Below, piece after piece: positions 21,442-24,742 of a DNA stretch of 24,742 nt. The DNA is taken from IMG/VR virus record IMGVR_UViG_3300030104_005080, positions 1 through 24,742 of that record. One strand, given 5' to 3'. The notes under the pieces are model-generated. The model was not told the DNA's origin. It did not search any database and saw only the letters and a program-made list of their open reading frames with translations. How positions within the stretch are numbered: position 1 is the first letter of the stretch; every line of letters begins with the position of its first letter. This DNA comes from a virus. A program made the translations under genes and the position numbers.

Positions 21442-23636
21442 TGATTTTACCAGTTAATCAACAAGGATTATATCAGAATGGAAACTCCATATTCGATGAT
21501 GTTCACGTCCTCGGAACTCTTCATTGTGATTTTCAAATCGGTGCTGGTATAGTAACTGCAACTACATTTATTGGTGATGGATCTCAATTAACAGGTATTG
21601 ATGCTTCGACAATAAAAGATGCTAACGGAAATACACAAATACAGGGAACTTTAACTGGTGCAACACATTCAGGTCGTGCAGTATTTAATGAGCTAGAAGT
21701 AGGTGGAAAATTATATGATGGTGATGGTGACTTTGGAACATCGGGTCAGGTATTAGCATCTGATGGTACCAATACAAACTGGGTAAATACTGGAGATCTC
21801 ACTGCTGGAGCAGCATCAGAGGTAGGTGTTACTGCAACTAATGCTAATGCTGGTCATTTTATAACATTTGTAGATTCATCATCTGGTAATGAAAATATAA
21901 AAGTTGATAGCGATTTATCATATAATCCAAGCACAAATACTTTATCGTCATTGAATATTGCTGGAGCAGTAATTACAGGTAATCTAACATTAAATGGCGA
22001 ACTTCGTGATGGTTCTGGTAGTTTTGGTACGTCAGGTCAGGTGTTATCATCTGATGGAACTGATACTGCATGGGTAAATACTGGAGATCTTACTGCTGGT
22101 GCAGCATCAGAGGTAGGTGTTACTGCAACTAATGCTAATGCTACTCATTTCATTTCATTCGTTGATTCATCATCTGGTAATGAAAATATAAAAGTTGATA
22201 CTAACTTAACATATAATCCTTCTTCAAATACATTAATTGCAAACATATTTAGTGGAACTGCGACACAAGCATCAAATTTGAATAACCATGATACAGATGG
22301 TTTGAGTGAGGGTTCCTCTAACTTATATTTCACAGATGCTCGTGCTCGTTCATCAATTAGTGTTAGTGGTGATCTAAGTTACAATAGTGGAACTGGTGTT
22401 ATTTCGTATAATGACTCAGCAGCAGGTGTTCCTAGTCAAATAACTGTTGCTGATGAATCATCTGATACATCTTGTTTTCTATTGTATGCAACAGCTGCTA
22501 CAGGTAATCTTCAACCAAAGACTGGTAGTAATCTTGTATTTAATTCATCAAACGGAGTTTTAACTGCAACCAATTTTTCTGGTGGTGGTTCAAATATAAC
22601 AAATATAGATGCAGCTAATATTGCTACTGGTACAATAAATGCTGCAAGAATACCTAATCTAGCAGCAAGTAAAATTACCTCTGGCACATTAGGTGCTGAT
22701 AGGATACCTAATCTAGCAGCAAGTAAAATTACTTCTGGCACATTAGGTGCTGATAGGATACCTAATCTAGCAGCAAGTAAAATTACCTCTGGCACATTAG
22801 GAACTGCAAGAATACCTAATTTAAACGCAAGTAAGATTAATGCTGGAACATTATCAGATGCTAGATTACCAAGTTCAATTTCTTCTGATATTACAGGTAA
22901 TGCTGCAACTGCATCCATACTTGCTATTGCGAGAACTATTGCAGGTGCTAGTTTTAATGGATCGTCAGATGTTAATATCAATTACAATAATTTAACGAAT
23001 TTACCCACTATACCAACTAATACAAACCAACTTACAAATGGCTCTGGATTTATAACAGCTGCCATGACTGGTAACAGTAGAATTACTGTTAGGACATCAG
23101 GATCTGGTACACATACCACTCAATCATTCTGTCGAACTGTAGTAGCAGTTATGGTTGGTGGAGGTGGTGGAGGAGGAAGTGCTCGTTACTTCGATGATGA
23201 TGATGATGGAACTTCTCAAGGTAGAGGTGGATCTGGTGGATCTGGTGGTGTTAAATTCCATACACAAAATACAAGTGGATCGACTAATATTTCATTCTCT
23301 GTTGGTGGCGGTGGTGGAGTTAATGTAAGTGGTAGTTGTGATGATAATGCTGCTAGTGGTGGATCTGGTGGAACTACTAGTTTTGGTGGTTCTTCCGCAG
23401 GTGGAGGTGGTGGTGGTCAAGGAACTAACTTTGGTTCAGGATCTGGTGGATCTGGTGGATCTGGTGATTTACCCGGAGCTGCAGGGGGAACTGCTACTTC
23501 AACTCCTGCACCTTTCTGGGGTAAATTTGGTACTGGTGGTAAAGGTGGTATTGGACAGGCAGGAAATGATTCAGGATGTAGTGTTGGTCAGCAATCTGGT
23601 CAAGGAGGTGCTATAATTATATTAGAACTTGGATAA
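21441..23636 (+). CDS. Repeat-rich tail fibre with glycine-rich adhesin C-terminus
   Basis: This is a 731-residue protein. The N-terminal part (DVHVLGTLHCDFQIGAGIVT, then FIGDGSQLTGIDA) is a fibre-type start. Two copies of a roughly 80-residue unit (DFGTSGQVLASDGTNTNWVN through SYNPSTNTL) follow at a 97-residue period. An 18-residue repeat IPNLAASKITSGTLGADR occurs about four times at residues 404-475. The final 190 residues form a polyglycine domain with MVGGGGGGGS, SVGGGGGVNVSGS, SAGGGGGGQG and terminal GGAIIILELG, as in glycine-rich phage adhesins. It likely binds host surface structures. It overlaps the previous stop by one base. Confidence 0.75.
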   Translation: MILPVNQQGLYQNGNSIFDDVHVLGTLHCDFQIGAGIVTATTFIGDGSQLTGIDASTIKDANGNTQIQGTLTGATHSGRAVFNELEVGGKLYDGDGDFGTSGQVLASDGTNTNWVNTGDLTAGAASEVGVTATNANAGHFITFVDSSSGNENIKVDSDLSYNPSTNTLSSLNIAGAVITGNLTLNGELRDGSGSFGTSGQVLSSDGTDTAWVNTGDLTAGAASEVGVTATNANATHFISFVDSSSGNENIKVDTNLTYNPSSNTLIANIFSGTATQASNLNNHDTDGLSEGSSNLYFTDARARSSISVSGDLSYNSGTGVISYNDSAAGVPSQITVADESSDTSCFLLYATAATGNLQPKTGSNLVFNSSNGVLTATNFSGGGSNITNIDAANIATGTINAARIPNLAASKITSGTLGADRIPNLAASKITSGTLGADRIPNLAASKITSGTLGTARIPNLNASKINAGTLSDARLPSSISSDITGNAATASILAIARTIAGASFNGSSDVNINYNNLTNLPTIPTNTNQLTNGSGFITAAMTGNSRITVRTSGSGTHTTQSFCRTVVAVMVGGGGGGGSARYFDDDDDGTSQGRGGSGGSGGVKFHTQNTSGSTNISFSVGGGGGVNVSGSCDDNAASGGSGGTTSFGGSSAGGGGGGQGTNFGSGSGGSGGSGDLPGAAGGTATSTPAPFWGKFGTGGKGGIGQAGNDSGCSVGQQSGQGGAIIILELG
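21714..22244 (+). repeat. Two-copy in-frame direct repeat, 291-bp period
   Basis: Copies at about 21714-21953 and 22005-22244 encode near-identical segments (GTSGQVL.SDGT, VNTGDLTAGAASEVGVTATN, VDSSSGNENIKVD). The second half of each copy is almost identical at DNA level. Confidence 0.8.
22650..22865 (+). repeat. 54-bp in-frame tandem repeat, about four copies
   Basis: Units begin at 22650, 22704, 22758 and 22812. The first three are nearly identical at DNA level (18 codons each, IPNLAASKITSGTLGADR) and the fourth is diverged. Such arrays change copy number by slippage or recombination. Confidence 0.85.
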
Positions 23637-23652
23637 TATTTAAATTTTTATT

Positions 23653-24375
23653 ATGAGAGTCATTAGAAATCCCTTCAGTGATGATGTGAATAAAGAGTTC
23701 TGTCGTTTAATCGAAAGGAACTTTCCTGATATTAAATCAAATCTTTATTATCAGAATGATGTTAAAAAAACTGTTGTAACGGTTCCTGAATGGAGGGATG
23801 AGATAGATAGAGATTCCTTAATGAAACTCTATAGTAAAAAAATATCGTTAGATAAAAATAATACTAAAAATTTAACTAGCATAGGGGGAGATGTAGAGGC
23901 AGGAGGAGAAAGATATAGTAAAGATCTTGAAAAAATTAGATTATTTTTAAAAGATAGGTATAAAGGTGAAACTTATATGAGTGGTAATTTTTATTATCCT
24001 CCTACTGGATACATGGGATGGCACACTAATTGTGGAGATCCTTGTGAGAGATTTTATATTACTTGGGCAAGTGAAGATAAGAAATCATTCTTTAGATATT
24101 ATGATTATGAAAATGATGAGATTATTACTGATTATGATGATAAAGGTATAACAATAAGACAATTTAATATACCTGATAGAGCACCACACCTTTGGCATTG
24201 TGTTGGTAGTGAGTGTGATAGATTAAGTATTGGATTTAGAGTACATTGTAATGTGAGAATAGATTTAGAAACTTATATTGAACTTGAGAAAAGATTGGTA
24301 GGTAAAGAAGGATCACTTTCCAATTTAAGAACTGATTATGTAACTGAGTTGATTAATAATGCGAAACATAGTTAG
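23653..24375 (+). CDS. 2OG-Fe(II) oxygenase-like protein
   Basis: This is a 240-residue protein. The C-terminal half has the jelly-roll pattern: NFYYPPTGYMGWHTNCGDP (H124, with Asn126 in the usual Asp place of HxD), FYITWASEDKKSFFRYYD, and LWHCVGSECDRLSIGFRVH (H182 and R196 as the second His and the 2-oxoglutarate-binding Arg). The HTN form occurs in related phage proteins that I recall from marine myoviruses; whether it binds iron normally is uncertain. The substrate is unknown (protein, nucleic acid or sugar). It lies between a fibre gene and a carbamoyltransferase and overlaps the latter by 17 nt. Confidence 0.65.
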   Translation: MRVIRNPFSDDVNKEFCRLIERNFPDIKSNLYYQNDVKKTVVTVPEWRDEIDRDSLMKLYSKKISLDKNNTKNLTSIGGDVEAGGERYSKDLEKIRLFLKDRYKGETYMSGNFYYPPTGYMGWHTNCGDPCERFYITWASEDKKSFFRYYDYENDEIITDYDDKGITIRQFNIPDRAPHLWHCVGSECDRLSIGFRVHCNVRIDLETYIELEKRLVGKEGSLSNLRTDYVTELINNAKHS

Positions 24376-24742
24376 TATATTTGGTGGACATGATGCAAAC
24401 ATTACATTCTTTAATGGGCAGTATCATATCATTGAGATTGAAAGACTTGTAAAGGAAAGATATGCCCACCTTTATACTGATGACTCAGTTAACATTGATG
24501 ATGTACTTAAGGAGTGTCAAGATATTGCCACGAAATTCTGGGGTATAGAGAATGATTATGAATGTGTGTTAATCAATAGTCAGTGGAAGAAACCTAAGTC
24601 ATTAATTGAAAATGTTTTTAAGTCTGATAAGTATCTAACACTTACTAATCATCATTACACACACGCATACTCTGCTTTTTATCAGTCACCTTACAAAGAG
24701 GCTTTAATATTATCTTATGATGGTGGTGGAGAACATGAATAT
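24359..24742 (+). CDS. Carbamoyltransferase N-terminal part (NodU/CmcH family), cut by window end
   Basis: The frame is open from ATG 24359 to the last base (128 codons). It begins with an SIFGGHDANITFF segment typical of the N-terminal TsaD/Kae1-like domain, and has TLTNHHYTHAYSAFYQSPY, which contains the HxxHA metal-binding signature of NodU/CmcH/TobZ enzymes. LILSYDGGGEHEY, the phosphate-binding strand, follows. These enzymes transfer a carbamoyl group from carbamoyl phosphate to a hydroxyl of a sugar or other small molecule. The phage substrate is not known. The start overlaps the oxygenase-like gene. Confidence 0.8.
   Translation, partial: MRNIVSIFGGHDANITFFNGQYHIIEIERLVKERYAHLYTDDSVNIDDVLKECQDIATKFWGIENDYECVLINSQWKKPKSLIENVFKSDKYLTLTNHHYTHAYSAFYQSPYKEALILSYDGGGEHEY

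Noticed and set aside
22511-22981. 156-codon open frame on the minus strand opposite the fibre gene
   Set aside because: It is the antisense shadow of the 54-bp repeats (its translation is repetitive in step with them) and has no promoter or ribosome site.
1-24742. CRISPR arrays, insertion sequences, transposases, integrase or attachment sites
   Set aside because: No spaced direct repeats of CRISPR type, no transposase or integrase motifs and no tRNA-end repeats were seen. The window is a continuous lytic-phage gene map.

Overview
The window is part of an AT-rich genome of a T4-like marine myovirus, most likely a cyanophage. The evidence is a T4-type replication and late-transcription set (gp33, gp59, gp32), a T4-type baseplate, hub and tail set (gp53, gp48, gp4, gp54, gp26, gp51-like, gp27, gp5), and genes typical of cyanophages (phoH, thyX, glutaredoxin, a DUF1825-like protein, a small YRG-repeat protein). 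It also carries a glutamine-riboswitch-like leader, a class known from cyanobacteria and their phages. Two promoter classes are visible: sigma70-type promoters with 17-nt spacers at the early genes, and T4-like late boxes (CTAAATA, TATAAATA or CATAAATA) before many late genes.

Layout. 1-2205: 3' part of a long fibre-like structural gene. 2230-3860: glutaredoxin and small conserved phage genes. 3860-4650: an unusual gene-poor RNA-rich locus with a sigma70 promoter flanked by inverted repeats, a glutamine-aptamer-like leader, a 49-aa ORF enclosed between the halves of a second aptamer-like sequence, a 47-aa ORF, a terminator whose loop carries the -35 box of a second promoter, and about 200 nt of apparently noncoding, structured sequence. 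4650-9505: nucleotide-metabolism and replication genes, many overlapping by 1-20 nt: coiled-coil ORF, thyX, small ORF, phoH, PD-(D/E)XK exonuclease, gp33, small ORF, gp59, DUF1825-like gene, gp32. A bidirectional terminator separates these from the convergent minus-strand block 9534-11953 (gp53, gp48, unknown, gp4). A divergent late-promoter pair at 11951-11984 then starts the plus-strand tail block 11986-23636: gp54-like, gp26, gp51-like, two tape-measure-like genes, gp27, gp5 OB-fold protein, a 715-aa structural protein, a beta-helix-like spike protein and a repeat- and glycine-rich fibre/adhesin. The right edge has a 2OG-oxygenase-like gene and the start of a NodU/CmcH-type carbamoyltransferase.

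The strongest observations are (i) a textbook -1 frameshift signal (T TTT TTC, short spacer, 9-10 bp stem) joining gp26 to the gp51-like ORF just upstream of the tape-measure gene, and (ii) the tandem, partly nested glutamine-aptamer-like locus controlling small peptides. Also notable are a terminator/promoter overlap feeding a candidate noncoding RNA, and a gp5 whose needle appears to be encoded separately with no visible lysozyme domain.
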